This document shows positions 10,148 to 24,319 of a stretch of 64,000 nucleotides of DNA, piece after piece; the stretch's first letter is position 1; each line of letters opens with the position of its first letter. The stretch covers positions 36,698-100,697 of the forward strand of contig VXCM01003125.1 in NCBI GenBank assembly GCA_014773175.1, in the 5' to 3' direction. The stretch comes from Lucifuga dentata (Eukaryota; Chordata; Actinopteri; Ophidiiformes; Bythitidae). The translations under genes and the position numbers were made by a program. Under the pieces are notes generated by a model. That model was not told the DNA's origin, did not search any database, and saw only the letters and a program-made list of their open reading frames with translations.

Positions 10148-13100
10148 TGGAAGCAAAGCCTCCATAACAAACTTTTATGGCATTTTAAGAATAGATTGAA
10201 CCTCCAGGATTCGCTAAACAGGGCATAAACTGTATTTATGATGGATCAAAGATAGATTAATATTTGAATGTTGCTGTGGTTCTATGATGAATGAAATTTT
10301 TTATCATCTGCAGGAAACTCTTGGTCATGAAGCTGATTAAAATTTTCATTCATCTATAGAATTAATTAACATAAGATGCTAAACAGCTCAGAGACTTCTA
10401 AGCAAAAAAAGTTATAGTTTTATAAGCAACAATGCATATTCTAATAGGGTTATACAGCATAATTGGGTGAAGGACTCTTGTATGACCTTGTCAAAGTAAA
10501 AGGTTCTATGCCAACAAGTGAAAGTATTTTAATTTCATTGCACATAGTTTTCTATGCAAAATATATTTAAGTTGACTACACTTTTTTAGAGACTGCACTT
10601 TCTCGATGGTCCCTAAGCACATTGGATGCACTTTCTCTTACAAAGCTGTAGTAATTATTCCATTAGGTATATGCATTCTTATTAAATACATAAATGGAAA
10701 AGGGCAAAAATGTGATAATTATTGTGAGTATGCTGTCGACAGATATAAAGGTACAATGATTACTGTTTAATGGTTTTAAGGAAGAAATATCCAAGGAACC
10801 TCCAACGTAAAACAACTTTACCCAATAAAAATATTCATACGGGACAATTACATTGCCCTCCATACCTAAATCTGTGCTGATGGGTTTGGCACATTTGGCC
10901 TTATTTACTTATTTACCTTATGATTTGGCCTTTGTTTACCTTCTTAAAGACAGTTTTTACCCATAATGCATCAGAACCTCAATTTATGACATGTCTATAC
11001 ACTCAGACTCTAAGTCTGTGTGAAGTTTGTGGTCTTTAAAATGAAGCTTTTATGTCAAATGATGATAAAATTATAGCTTAAATATAGAATACTAGAAAGC
11101 AGGGGGAGTTTCGTTGTTTAGGATATGTACCATATAATTGCAATATTACCAATTTGGTGCAATATTACCGGTTCCTGACCATGTTTTCAGTCTTTCTCCA
11201 CTGTCCAATAAAGGCAAAACATTTTGAAGAAAATTTATTACTTTTAAATTTTATTTGAAACTTCTCTAAAAACTTTATATCCCACCCTGCTTCAGGTTTT
11301 CTACAATTATTTTTTAGATGTTACAAATGCAAAATTGATGATAAAAAATTAATAGGCAAACTTTATTTAACGGATGCTGTAAGTCCCACTAAGGTCAATG
11401 ACATGTTTTACAAAGGGGACTACAGACTGAGCGCTCTGCAGGATTTTAGGAAGAAGCAGATTAAATGCTGAATGTGTGTTTGCCAGTTTTGAATCCCTAC
11501 AAATTTCTACAACATCTAAATAATTTGTCCTGACGGATATTTGTGAGGGGATTGGGACATTTTCTCATATTTCTTTGAAATGTCCTCATCACCATCGTAG
11601 ATTAAAACACATTAATGATGATGGCATCACTAATATCCCATCATAAAATGAAAACACACAGCCATGTGTGACAGGTATGTACAATTGGCGGAAACGCACC
11701 ACTAAAACACTCTTTCATGCACACCGCCCTCCATCCATTAGCCACACATTATTGCTAACAGCATTATCATAATCCGATTGGCTGGCTGTTGATTTGATCA
11801 TCCTCTTGTTACTAACGTGGCCATCATGCAAAGACATCCCTCATGCTCGTCCTATCAGGTGCTCACCAGAGGGGAAACGGCATAAATCTCAGCAAAACGA
11901 GGAAATCAGAAAAACCAGTTAGCCACTTCCCTCATTACTCCTGACATGCTGCTCAGTCTTCAGTTTGCTGCTGTGTATTTTCAGAAAATACATTAGCATT
12001 AGCACGTTAGCATTTTTAATTTTTCTTTTATGCTTTTCTCTGATATGCTCAGACTGGCAGGACAGTTAGCTGAGATAGTCTGCTTTAAAAAAAATAAGCA
12101 TTCCTTCTTTCTTTTCTTTTTTTTTTACAGATCAAAATATAATTTCATAATATGTGTTTCTTAAAGGTGCAATCTGTGATCCACATGGAAACACAAACTG
12201 AACAGCTAAATCTATATTACTGATGTTTTATTGTGCTGATAGAACTTATAATATTTGTAAACAGCAGCAAAACAGGTCAATATTTGTAATTATGATGAGC
12301 TGACAAAAAAGAAATTCATATTTTTAAGTTTGCCAAACATTCTCATCCATGTCTTTTGGTTTATTGGTTGGATGGTTTGCTTTTAGTAGAAGGGTGGGGC
12401 ATGGCCCAGAGAAGAACCCATTACATTTTGGTAGGGGTGGATTCAGGAATTTTGTAAATGATTTCTTAACATTCCTTGATAGAGCTTTTTAAAATATATT
12501 TGTCAATTTCATTAAAAAGACACATCATTCTCAAAAAAAAAAAAAAAAAAAAAAGAAGCATATTTCTCCCATGACAGATTATCAATAGGTGCAATTTGAT
12601 CTGGATTCAGGTATATTAGTGGAATTGCTGTACAGTAAAAATAGTACAGAAACATGCAACAACTGCTAATGTGTAGCTGAGATAATGCTGAGTCAGCATG
12701 AACAGTTTTTGATGTATCTTTAATTAATAGTTACAGAGATAGATGGAGAAAAATATTATGATTTTGCAGTTTCTTTCTCTTTAGGCCAGAATATTGTTAG
12801 AGTGAGACACATTTTTATCTAGACTTGTTCAGACTTGGCAGAGGTATGGTATGCGCTCTGAGTGCACTTCAGTTGTTTCTATCTTTTTCTACCTTGATTT
12901 TATTTTTATTTTATTATCTTTAAAGTGTGAATGTGTTACTCTGCAGACAAGTCTGTGTTAAGATGTGTTAGTAAGTTGTATCTGATTAGCATCATGGCTG
13001 CTAACCATGGAGATTGCTTAATTAATTCCTGTTCTAACGAGAAGAATAACAGTAAGTTCTTGAATGTTGCATCTTAAATAAAGTTCTGAATCTTGAGGAC

Positions 13101-16100
13101 AAATTCTTTAAGTATGTGAAGCTAAAAGTTGCATGGTCAAGTAACTGGATTGGGGTTCTGGCTTTCCTCTTATAAAGCCTCATAAATACTGTTTTTAAGT
13201 GTTTTCCTTGTAGAAACTAACTGTAATTAACATTTGCATCATGTAAATGTTAAAACCTTAAAGGGTATTTCATCTTTTCTTTATACTTTAAACTACATGT
13301 GCAATCCTTTTAAGAAAAGGCATCAGTGCCATAATTTAATTTCCGTCTCGTTACCATCCAAATGGCCGTAAACAGCAGTTAGAATGAAGTGNGTTCTGTC
13401 TGTCTCGGCAGTCGATTACTCTTGTGAGTGTTTCAGTATTGCTTTGGACAGCAAGTTTCTAAAAGCCTTTCAGGAGGCTGGAGTAATTGTGCTTGGTCAA
13501 GTGAACTGGCCTTGACTAGTAGCTAAGCTAAGCAAAATAGGTGTTTCATTGTGCGATGCTCCAGCTGCAGGCCATTTTACTCGCGTTTGAAGTAAAATAT
13601 CAGTAAGCGTTTTCCATTTATGGCGTTGCTGCATCTCACTTAGCAAAGAAAAATGGGAAGTAGCGGCTTTTCAAATGTCCGTACAGCTTTCATAGAGAAA
13701 AAAAAAAAAAAAAAAAANAAAAAAAAAAAAAAAAAAAATTCACTAAGGTCTCTTTGCTTTGCTAAAATAAATCATGGGGTTAAAAAAAAGAGGAAATCAG
13801 GCATGTGAAAGAGATGGAGGTTGTTCCGTTGCAACCTTACCGCCATTTTGTCCGTCTGTTCTGGAACCAGGTCTTGACTTGTGCATCTGTCATCTTGAGG
13901 GCCTTGGCCAAAGTGGCACGCTCAGCCGATGCCAGGTACTTCTGTCGGTGAAAACGTTTCTCCAGCTCGCAGATTTGCACTCGGCTGAAAGACGTGCGAG
14001 GCTTTTTCCTTTTGGGCGGCGTCCGGTTCTGGTAAGGGTGGCCGATGCGACGGGTCACGGAAAAGGGCGACAGAGCGGCTGAAATGGGAAGGAAAAGGAA
14101 GAGGCAGAGGTTAGCAGTAGCTATAAGGCCACAGGGTCAGGATTTCTTAAATACATTTCTAAGTGTTCATGGTGGTGTTGAGACTTTAAAATTGAGATGA
14201 AATTTCATTATTATAAGCCATAATTTCCATTTCTAAATTGGAATGATGCTCCTGAAGGATAAACTTATTTCCCTTGAGCTTTTGTCTGTATTCGCTCATG
14301 TTATAAACACAATTTTGTTTCCCGTCCTTGGTTGGATAAATATATTGTCCATTTTGTCTGAACTCTGGAAATGCTGGTGTGTTTGGGGAGTCTAAGAAAA
14401 GGCCCAGAAGCTGCCAATTGAAGAGAATAAATGTAATTACAACTACAATTCCCCTGCTGGGTTTGGTAAAAGAGCAGAAACTGAGTGTCAGAGAGTCACA
14501 GAGAGATGTTCTGAAAGCTGGAATAAATCATTTCCAAAAAGTAAATTACACTTCTCAGTGGATTGTGTTAAAAAATAATCACACTGACACTCTTAACTGC
14601 AAAAAAAAAAAAAAAAAAAAAAATCCCTTCAAGAAACAAGCAAAATGTTCTGTAACAAGTAAGTCTTCCAATTTGGTAAACAAAGATGGCTTAAAAGGAT
14701 TTTTAATAACTTTCATAAAAATCTAAACACCACAAAAATCTTTTTGACCTAAAATAATAAAATAGCAATGAAGAGTTTGATTTAAGTCTGTTTAGCTTCA
14801 TGAACACAATGAAACTTAAAAATAAAATCACATTAACAGTGTTCAAAACTAGATTTCTATGTCTTGTAATTCATCTTATTTGACAAGTTAATATCTTAAA
14901 ACAGCACTTTTACATGATATACTTACACTCAAATTTAGAATTAACATCTTACAAATCTGGACAAATCAAGATTGACTATCTAAGAAGAAGTTTATGGGTT
15001 TTTTTCCATCTTAAAATAAGATGAAATATGACTTTTTTTGAATTCCACTTTTTGCACACATGAGGGCTCCACTTTAAAATCAGCTGTAAGGGGGAGTGGG
15101 GGAGGGGTGGGGGTGGGGTGACTCACCTGGGCAAGCCCCCTTTGGGAAAGGATAGTCTGCTAGGAGGTCATTGCCGTCTCGCAGGTTAGCAAGCTCAGGG
15201 TAATAGCATTTAGCTAAAGACTCCACAGTGCTCCAGACGGGGACCCTGCCGATGTCTCCCTTGGGGAGAGGACAGAGGGACCCGGCGGGCCCCGGCCCCC
15301 CTGTGGTCTCTACTGCTCGGCTCTCCTCTGCCTGCTCCCCTAAAGGAAAGGGAGACACAGTGAGGTCCCACATCTGGAGCACAGCAGGCGGGTGGGCACA
15401 GAGCTAATCACATGAAGGAGGCCTGCAGAGAATGTGTTAACGTTACTGCATCACTTCCATTATAGAACTTTTGTTCTTTAATGAAAGTATTTCAATGATT
15501 TACTCCAATTACAATAAACACTCTATTACAAGTAAAAACCTGCATTCAATAGTTTCATTAAGATAAATTCAAGTATCAAAATAAAAGTAGTCATAGAGAA
15601 AAAATACTTTTATCAGCGTGTTCAACAGTGACATTCAAAAAAATGGATATACAAGGATTCAATGCTGTGGGAAAAACTCAAATTATGGAGATTTTTTAAG
15701 GGAGAAAAAAATGACATAACAAATATCCCTCAAAATTGGAGATACAAGGTTTCTTATGTTGGGTTGGGTTTATATTTAATTTTAATATTTTCAGTCCGAT
15801 CAGGTTCAACCTGACTGACTGGACTAAAAGCAACTGAACAGGTTGTGTAAAATTAAGCAAATTATTATGATCATATGCAAAATGCATTGTATCATTAAGC
15901 TCAAATACAGCTGAGATTTAAGGATTTTACCCTACAACTGAAACATCTTATGAGCTACAACCTTCAGACGCATGCAGTGCCATAAAACTACCATATTTCC
16001 TTCTGAAATGTAGCAGAGTAAAAGTATAAAGTCTCTAAAAATGGAAATACTCCAAGAATTCCAACGTGCTTGTGTAACGTTTCTTCAATCATGAAGAACT

Positions 16101-17438
16101 ACTGAATGATGAATTTCATTATAGTTTCTTTCAAATACAACATGTTACTTTAGGAGCTTCTGCACCGTTGCTTTGCAAAAACATAACCTTGCAGTATCAA
16201 TGTATTTTTCTAGCCTTTAGACTTTTTTAATTTCAATCATGCATAACATTTTCAAACCATGCACACATTAGATTCCTCACATAAAAGACAAGTACAAACT
16301 CATAAATTCATATTTTAAAAAAGTTAAGGATAATACACTTATGACCAGCAAGGTTTAGGCTGAAATCAAATCATGCACTTGCTCACTATATGCATATTTA
16401 AATTAAGAGGTGAAAAAACAAAAACTTTTAAGTATTTTGTCATATGGACATAACACTCACTTAAAGGTTTTGTAATCTTTAAAGAAATCATTTGTAAGCA
16501 TCTTTTCAGAGATTTTAGTTCTTTTTTTTTTTATCTTGCTCCACAGTTTAACCCCTACAACAGACATACATGTTTTGCTTTTTTTTTTTTTTTTTTTTNT
16601 TTTTTTTTTTTTTTTTTGTTTTTTTTTTCACATTTGTCCTGATCTTTAGTTTTTCAAAAATACAAATACCCCTTAATCAATATTACTTATGGATACAGTC
16701 TGGGAGTGTTTTATTTTTTGTTCTAAACATTATTTGTTTTTAAGTAAATTAAACTGAAAAATGTTAAGGTCTGTGAGTTAATGAACAGCTGGTTGATATA
16801 CATTTTCTACGTCATGAGCTGAGTTTCTAAATAGTATTTCACAAGATTTTTCCTCTAAAAAGTCAATTATGATTAAGTATTTGTGGGGATTTTTAACATC
16901 AGAAAGGTCAAAGTTCATGATATTTACTATTGCAACATCTCCCATTGAGCACAAATCCAAACCTGTTGGATTCAGCCTCCAAAACTGCCAACAAAGATGA
17001 CAAATGAAAATCGGATGCAATTTCTTTTAAGGATAAAGATACATTTCACACACCAGATCCTCCTGAATGATGAGATTTGGTTTATTACTCGTTCTTTAAA
17101 ATACATGATCCACTGTCTGTTCCACGTAATGTTATTTTAGGAGCTTCTGCGCTGTTGGTGTTCAGAAATATAAATTGCAGGCTGTCACTGTATTTGCCTA
17201 CATTGTGTGTTTCTCAGAGCTGGGAGCCGCACACTTCACTTTCACATATCACCCTATCTGGGTATTAATAACAACTAATCTTCTGCATCATAAAATATCT
17301 ATGAATCCTGTCTATTTTGTCAGCCCGGGGTAAACAGAAGATCGATAAGTGTAACGGGATCATTTTTGGCCATGGATCCACTCCCCCAGCTTCATTCTCC
17401 TCCTGAAGCTGAGTGGAAACCTGCAGCAACAGAAGCAG

Positions 17439-17490
<52 letters not shown>

Positions 17491-17665
17491 ACTCCTCCTC
17501 CCCTGCATGCTGTTTTCCTGCTGTCTTACACTGTGTTTATTTGTTTTTGTTTTGTCACTAATCTCACCAGGAGCCAAAATGAATATGAACACATCTGCAT
17601 AGGTGTCCCCCGAGGGCCACAAGCTGCTGCTGCCGAGTCTGAGCGACCTGGAAATTCATTTGCCA

Positions 17666-17715
<50 letters not shown>

Positions 17716-20700
17716 ATGACAACTGGATGGAAAATGGAACATGAAGCTATTATGCACTCGGCACTCGTTCTCAGGGAGGCGCCGACGTCCCCCGACGGTG
17801 CTGAACACGAGCAGCAAATTGAGGCGTGTACGCCAGCAAACGACACGTAAAGTAAAGATGAATAGCTGCGATGTGCAATTACAGTAGGTCACATAAAGTT
17901 AAACATTACCTGAGTGCAAATTAGCGGCGCAGTTTTAGAGTCTGAAATGAAAACTGGCTGCCGTCTAATCTGCATCACATCTCAGAGGAGACTTTTACCC
18001 TCTCACGTACTTGATAGTGTGTTTATTATTATTACTTTAATCTCCTGTATTGCCTGTAATATTCCTGTAATGTTATCATCAGATGTTACATTACAGCTCA
18101 GTGATGCTCTGTAGTCACTTTAACGTAACTCTATTTCATGGTGTTTTTATAATCCCTCTAATATTCCTGTAGGGATACACAGTCAATCAATAGTGTTTAA
18201 TCATGAGTTTAAAGTGATCAAATTCCATAATAATTTTGTAATATTCCTACATTGTACTGTAATGCCACTGGGTCACATTTTCTAGGATGTTATTGATAGT
18301 GTCACTACATTTCTAGATTTATAAATTGTTTTGTGATTATTTGAGATGCTCTTTCATGTTTAAGTATCATGTTCACGTAGAATCAAAAATATTATAGAAT
18401 CTAGAATTTTATTTGAGTTTTTGGTTCTAGAATTTGTTTCCCTCTATTTTAGACAGCCTTTAATAAAAAATTGACATTTTCCTAAAATCTATAATTTATT
18501 TTATATATTATTGTTTTTTTTCTACATTTTACAATTTGATGCCTTTGTGCCACTTAATAGTGAGTTTAAAATAAGTTTATTGTACCTCATATTAACTTTT
18601 TTTTTTTAACTCTCTGGAGATGAAATAATGATTTGTTTTCACTGAATTTGGCTTTCAGTTTTTTTTTTAAATAAGGCTTTTTCTTGTAAAAATCTTGACA
18701 TTTATGACAAGATTTGTAAACGACAAACAAAAACTTGCTCGAAAATAACACGGATTAAATATAAATAAGGACAAAATCTAAGGAGAAAATTATTTCTTTC
18801 TTTAATTTCCCAATATTTTCTATCAATAAAACCCCAGATCAAGATGATTTAGAAAACATTCTAGAGCCAAATATTCTAGAATTTTTAGAATTTTATTTTA
18901 CCCTGTTTTTCGAGGTTTTTTAATTTTACAAATACAGAAAGTAGATAGTCAAGAATTTCAATAACCAAGCATTTATTTAAGATTTTTTGTTTCTTGATTC
19001 TAGAGTCTTAACATTCCAGCAATGACTAAATAGAGCAAGTGTGAAGAAGTCAGTCAAAAAAAATAATCACATGACATTCAGGCACATGACATTCTTTGTA
19101 GGGGAGAATTTTGTAGAATCAAGAGGAATAAACATTCAAAATGTTTTCTAAATTTGTTTATCTTTTTGTGAGAACGTTTCTAGCTTTTTTCTTACTTTTT
19201 TAAATTCAGACTTTTTGTTGTTTTTTTTTTATAGAATCAAGAATTTTCTAGAAAAAAACTTTAAACTCCAGATGGCTCTTTTTTTTTTTTTTTTTTTTTT
19301 TGCATAACTCAGGAAGACAATAATGCCAGCTTTGATATTTCTATCTAAAACCTGTAACAGAGTTTCCGGGAATCTTCTTGGTTGGCGTCTCATTGCCCAA
19401 AACAGCCTACAGGTCACATGCTGGGAGCCAGCAGGCCTGCTGTTGTGCTAGCAGCAGGTCTGGCTAAATAATACTGCATTAGATGGCTATTTCAGGCCAT
19501 CTGGGGGCTAACTAATGGACCAGGCACAAGCAGGCACGTTCAGAGGCAACCCAAGAGGAAGACCACAACAGGACACATGGAGCTGGCAACTGTAGCAAAG
19601 CTTCATTGAGGAGAAAAATACAGATCAAATATACTCTGAATATATACTGCATCAGTCAACATTCAATACCTAAGTGAAGATGTAAACCCAAAACCACTCA
19701 GGAATCAGATATGGCTTCATATTTTTCCTATTAGGACTGTAAACTATATATGGGATGAGTTCTGTATTGTTTCAGTTTATGTGGTGCAAGCTGATGTATT
19801 TTTGATCAAAATCCAAACAAAGACACTCGATTACACCAGTCCTAATGTAATAAATAAATAAATGAATAGTTCATATATTCCCAGTTCTGTCAGGGGATTA
19901 TTTTGCATCCATGGTACTATAATAACCTTATAATGTATTTATAGGCCTATACAGCATGTGTCTTTGGCATTCAATGGCACAACAATGTATGAAAACTATA
20001 GTGATACATATTAGAATTAGGAGAAATTTGTTTTGCAATTCTGGGAAGGAATCCACAATTCTCAGCTCAGTCATGAATTTGATTAAAAGGCAGAATTTTG
20101 AATTTAAAGTCAGAAGACAGAAATCTAAGATAAAGACAGTATTATTTAATTGTGTGTTAATCAGAATTTTGATGAAAAAGTCAGAATTTCAGAATTCTCT
20201 CAGCTTAAAATTTTGATATTTTATTGGTCACCATACATGATAAATCTCTATTTAACCTAATTTCTTCCATTATAATATTAGAGATGAAAATACTAACATG
20301 ATTATTGTGATAAATGTATATCTGATTTCTGTCATATAGTCCATAAAATCAAAGGATGCTAATTATATTCTTGATACAAAAATAGTCATGAACTTGAGTC
20401 TCAAATCAATTTTTCCAGAAAATTCTTCATTGAAAACTAAATAAATAAAATTCCAATTTAAAAGAATTTAGCAAAACAAACAAAACAAAAACAAACAAAT
20501 AAATAAATAAATAAATACATAAAATAAAATAAGGTGTCAATTTTCTTCTTGATTCTGTATGATTAAAAAAAAAAAAAAACATTAAAGTCTCCAAACATCA
20601 CCAAACAATGAGTCAAAAGTGACTTTAGACTCTAGATGGTTAAAAAAGTTCATTACAACTGAGAAACCAAAGTGTAAAATCTTCCAGTGATACACAGAAA

Positions 20701-22007
20701 AATTCCATCTTAAATAGAAAAAATATCTTGGAAAAAAAAAACAAAGAAAACAAACAGTCAAATGAAAAGGAAAAGGCTGAGAATATGAAATCTGCCGCCA
20801 CAGTAATACAATTTAGCATATCAAAAAAATAAAATGCTACCGTGGAGAATATGTTTCCCATAATAAAACCACTTATACTTAATAACACTTCCCTGTGACA
20901 GCGCCTCCCTTCCCCTCTGCGGATATTACCTTTGTAGCAATCTAATAAATATATCCATGAAGGTTTCTAAAGGGGATATTGAAATATAACATGAACATAT
21001 ATTGCTATTTATTACACAGTACGGGACAAAAAGCAGAGACACCGTGTTCTGTCATAGAGAGAATCAGGACAGATTAGAGTGAAAAACATGTTTACAATAA
21101 ATTATAATCAGATTTTTCTGCACTACTGCCAGTAAAATGAAAGGATTTATTAAAAAAAAAAAATATATATATATATATATAGGCTATAGTAAATAACAAA
21201 AATGTTTGTATATTTCTGAAACAAGACTATCCATGTATAATTATAATTACTGTTATTATTAATAGGCTATCATTATTATGCAATGACTGTTGAATTTGCG
21301 AATAATTGACCACAATGTAGGGCATTTCGCATTTTAAGTGGTACAAAACTACAAAAAATAAACAATATTTTAATTTATACTTTCACCATAACGAACATAT
21401 AATAATATTACAGTAAAATATGGTGGTAGCCTAAAAGCTAGCATGCATTTCAAATAGAAGAAGAAGAAGAAGAAGAAGAAGAAGAAGAAGAAGAAGAAGA
21501 AGAGGAAAAGGAAGAGGCCGTTCTGTGCTGGGATACATTACCAGTTAAATTTGTAGCTGCATTAAATTATTAAAAATTAAAATGACTTAAATCATCATAA
21601 ATGAAATTAACTTATGCCCATAAAGTAATAAAGACCCAGTGTAAACAAAGAAGATGTCTCTGATCATCTCTCTCTCTCTCTGTCTCTCTCTCTCTCTCTC
21701 TCTGTCTCTCACACACACACACACACACACAATAGAAAACAAGCAGAAATTTAGTCATTTTTACGATAACAGCCCAAATCTTAAGCCTCACGTCAGCAAT
21801 TTTAAAGCAAATTTGAGCGTGATTTTTAAAGGAATTCGTCCTTAAATGAGAAAAGTCTGTGTTGCTTTATTTTGGTTCGAAAGTGCGCAAAAATCCGAGG
21901 AAGAAAAAGAAAATCTGCAAGAGGAAATTTTTCTGCTGTGGTTACAAAGAAAAAGAGGAAGCATTCGAGTCTTTTTGATTTACGGCCATTTATAGGAAAC
22001 AGAGCAG

Positions 22008-22054
<47 letters not shown>

Positions 22055-23930
22055 GCCTCTTTCTGATCAATACAGTGGAAAGATATAGGCTGCGAAATAA
22101 TTACAGCGACACAAAGCTGAGAGAAATTAAACGAGAGGCCCTCGGTGCCTATGAGTAAAATTGATAAGCCTATTTACACTGGATCTTTTTGCAGTTGACA
22201 TATCGTCCCCAGTATTTAATAATTCATCAGGCAGAAAGAACGGAATAGTGAATATTTAATGCCTGGAGGTGGGGGGTAGGGGTGGTGGGGTGTGTGNNNN
22301 NNNNNNNNNNNNNNNNNNNNNNNNNNNNNCCCCCCCACACACACACACACATCTAACCCTCCCCCACAAAAGATTAGAAATTCTCCAAAAAGATTCCACA
22401 TATATCCCAAATATTCATGTATGAGCAAATGTAATTGATAAACGAGAATTAGCCAGTCAGTGCCCTTCATCATATGCTGGAGCTGATATGAATTTCAATT
22501 ATTCTATTTTTCTCAGCAGGTTGGCTAAATAGAGAAAATTACTGAGATATTGGTAAGATGCATTGTGCAATCAAGCTAAAATAAGAGTGAGATACAATAT
22601 TTTACCTTAAAGAAACATTTTCTTATTTCTAATACTCCGCAGCTGTTGCAAAAGAATGTCTCCTAAAATGGGAATATTTGCAAGAAATAATTCAAAATTG
22701 CAGTTAAGTACAACACTTAAGCAAATGTATTTTCCTATACTTGATGTACTGATACAAAATAAATGACAACAACATGAATTTTTTGTCCTTGTAGGAAATT
22801 GTTTTGCCTTGTAGTCAAATTCAGTTATATTCAGTGTGGGACTATATTGGCAGCTTGAAGCCCAAACCTCAGCATCAGCCTTTAAAACATCTATTTAAAA
22901 AAAGAAAAAAAAAAAAAAAAAAAANAAAAAAAAAAAAAAAAAAAGATGATAAATTATACATCTGACGCCATTTCTCTTCAGGATAAATATACATATATAT
23001 TTTTTGCAAAAAGATAAATGATTTGTTGCTTTTGGAATTCAATATATCCTGTCTGTTCCATTTGATAGCTTCTGCATTATTGGCTTTTGAAAACTATAAA
23101 TTACCGTCTGTCACTGTGTTTTCGCAGCTCAGAGTCTGCATGTTGATGCATGTTCACGTATCTTCATCTTTATTTAATGGGATTTATAGAAAAACTGCAG
23201 CCGAATAATATCCTGATTTTAACATAAAGCCACAAACGCCTCATGATGCATTAAAGAAAACATGACGATGGTCTTCTTCAGTGTACAGAAACGTTGCAAA
23301 CAATATATAAATAGTGCAAAGCTTAAGCAATTATGATCATGGGCAAATATAGAAAAAATAATTACGCAAAGCGCCGTGGTGCATTTTTATCTTGTTGTTT
23401 CTGGAGAAGAAATTGCTCTTTATTTACCTTTTCCTTAAATTAGCTTAAGACATAATGCATGCACTTTAAATTGTTGTACGTGTTCTCTGACAATAAAGTT
23501 GAATTTATTTTTTTAATAACGATATTTAGTAGTTACAACAGCAAAATATCTCAAACAAACAACTGTTGGTCGTATTTTGTCCCTTCAAAATCACAATAAA
23601 AAAACAAGTAAATGATTTTTGATTCATATTAAAAGTTTTTTTTTTGTTGTTTTTGTTTTTTTTTTTTTTTTTTNTTTTTTTTTTTTTTTGTTTTGTTTTT
23701 TGTTTTTTTTGGCTTTCATTGGACTTCACAAATCCAACGAAATATAACAGCTGTAGGCCCAGTGTGAGTTATTGACTTATGCTTCTGACTGATGTGCATT
23801 ATTCGGGTAATGCAGTATAAGACATTTTATGCTATATTAAATTGGAATTAAAAATATATTTTCCTGTAATATTCTGATACTCTCATTATCAGCAATTATA
23901 CTATATCAACTACTACTGCTACAGCTGCTA

Positions 23931-23978
<48 letters not shown>

Positions 23979-24018
23979 TTTATTATTCCTGTTTTCTCAA
24001 CAACTACTATTTCTTCTT

Positions 24019-24054
<36 letters not shown>

Positions 24055-24269
24055 ATAATAATAATAATAATCTGTTATATATTATTCCTGTTTTCTCAGT
24101 TGGCTGCAGAATTAAAAAAAAAAAAAAATCATCCTCATGAAAAAAGATGAAGGTAGTTATCCGTCATTCTTTGTAAATGGAGAGTGATGGTCCAGTACTG
24201 ATTCATCAGCGTGTCCGTGTCAGTTTCTCCACTCGTTTATCAGACTGCCCTTCTAGATTAATAAAACTG

Positions 24270-24319
<50 letters not shown>

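Larger units (their letters stand above)
9241..13840. other. tlx2 intron 2, remainder
   Basis: AT-rich intron with a (GAT)n/(GAG)n tract at 9772-9828, (GT)n at 10104-10146, A-runs near 12533-12554 and a long A-run around the N at 13718. The part around 11690-11960 is more complex and repeat-poor. No additional exon with both splice sites and an open frame was found. Confidence 0.5.

Noticed and set aside
15080..15126. Continuation of the cassette open frame past the donor (…[13 protein letters not shown])
   Set aside because: The frame runs on into a C-rich intronic tract after a consensus GTGAGT donor; low-complexity read-through is more likely than coding.
16778..17020. 80-codon minus-strand open frame in intron 1
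   Set aside because: It lies within dispersed repeat C, has no paired splice sites of matching phase, and no recognisable domain.
17413..17892. Several overlapping 70-145 codon frames on both strands
   Set aside because: They are translations of the (CT)n and (CA)n microsatellites.
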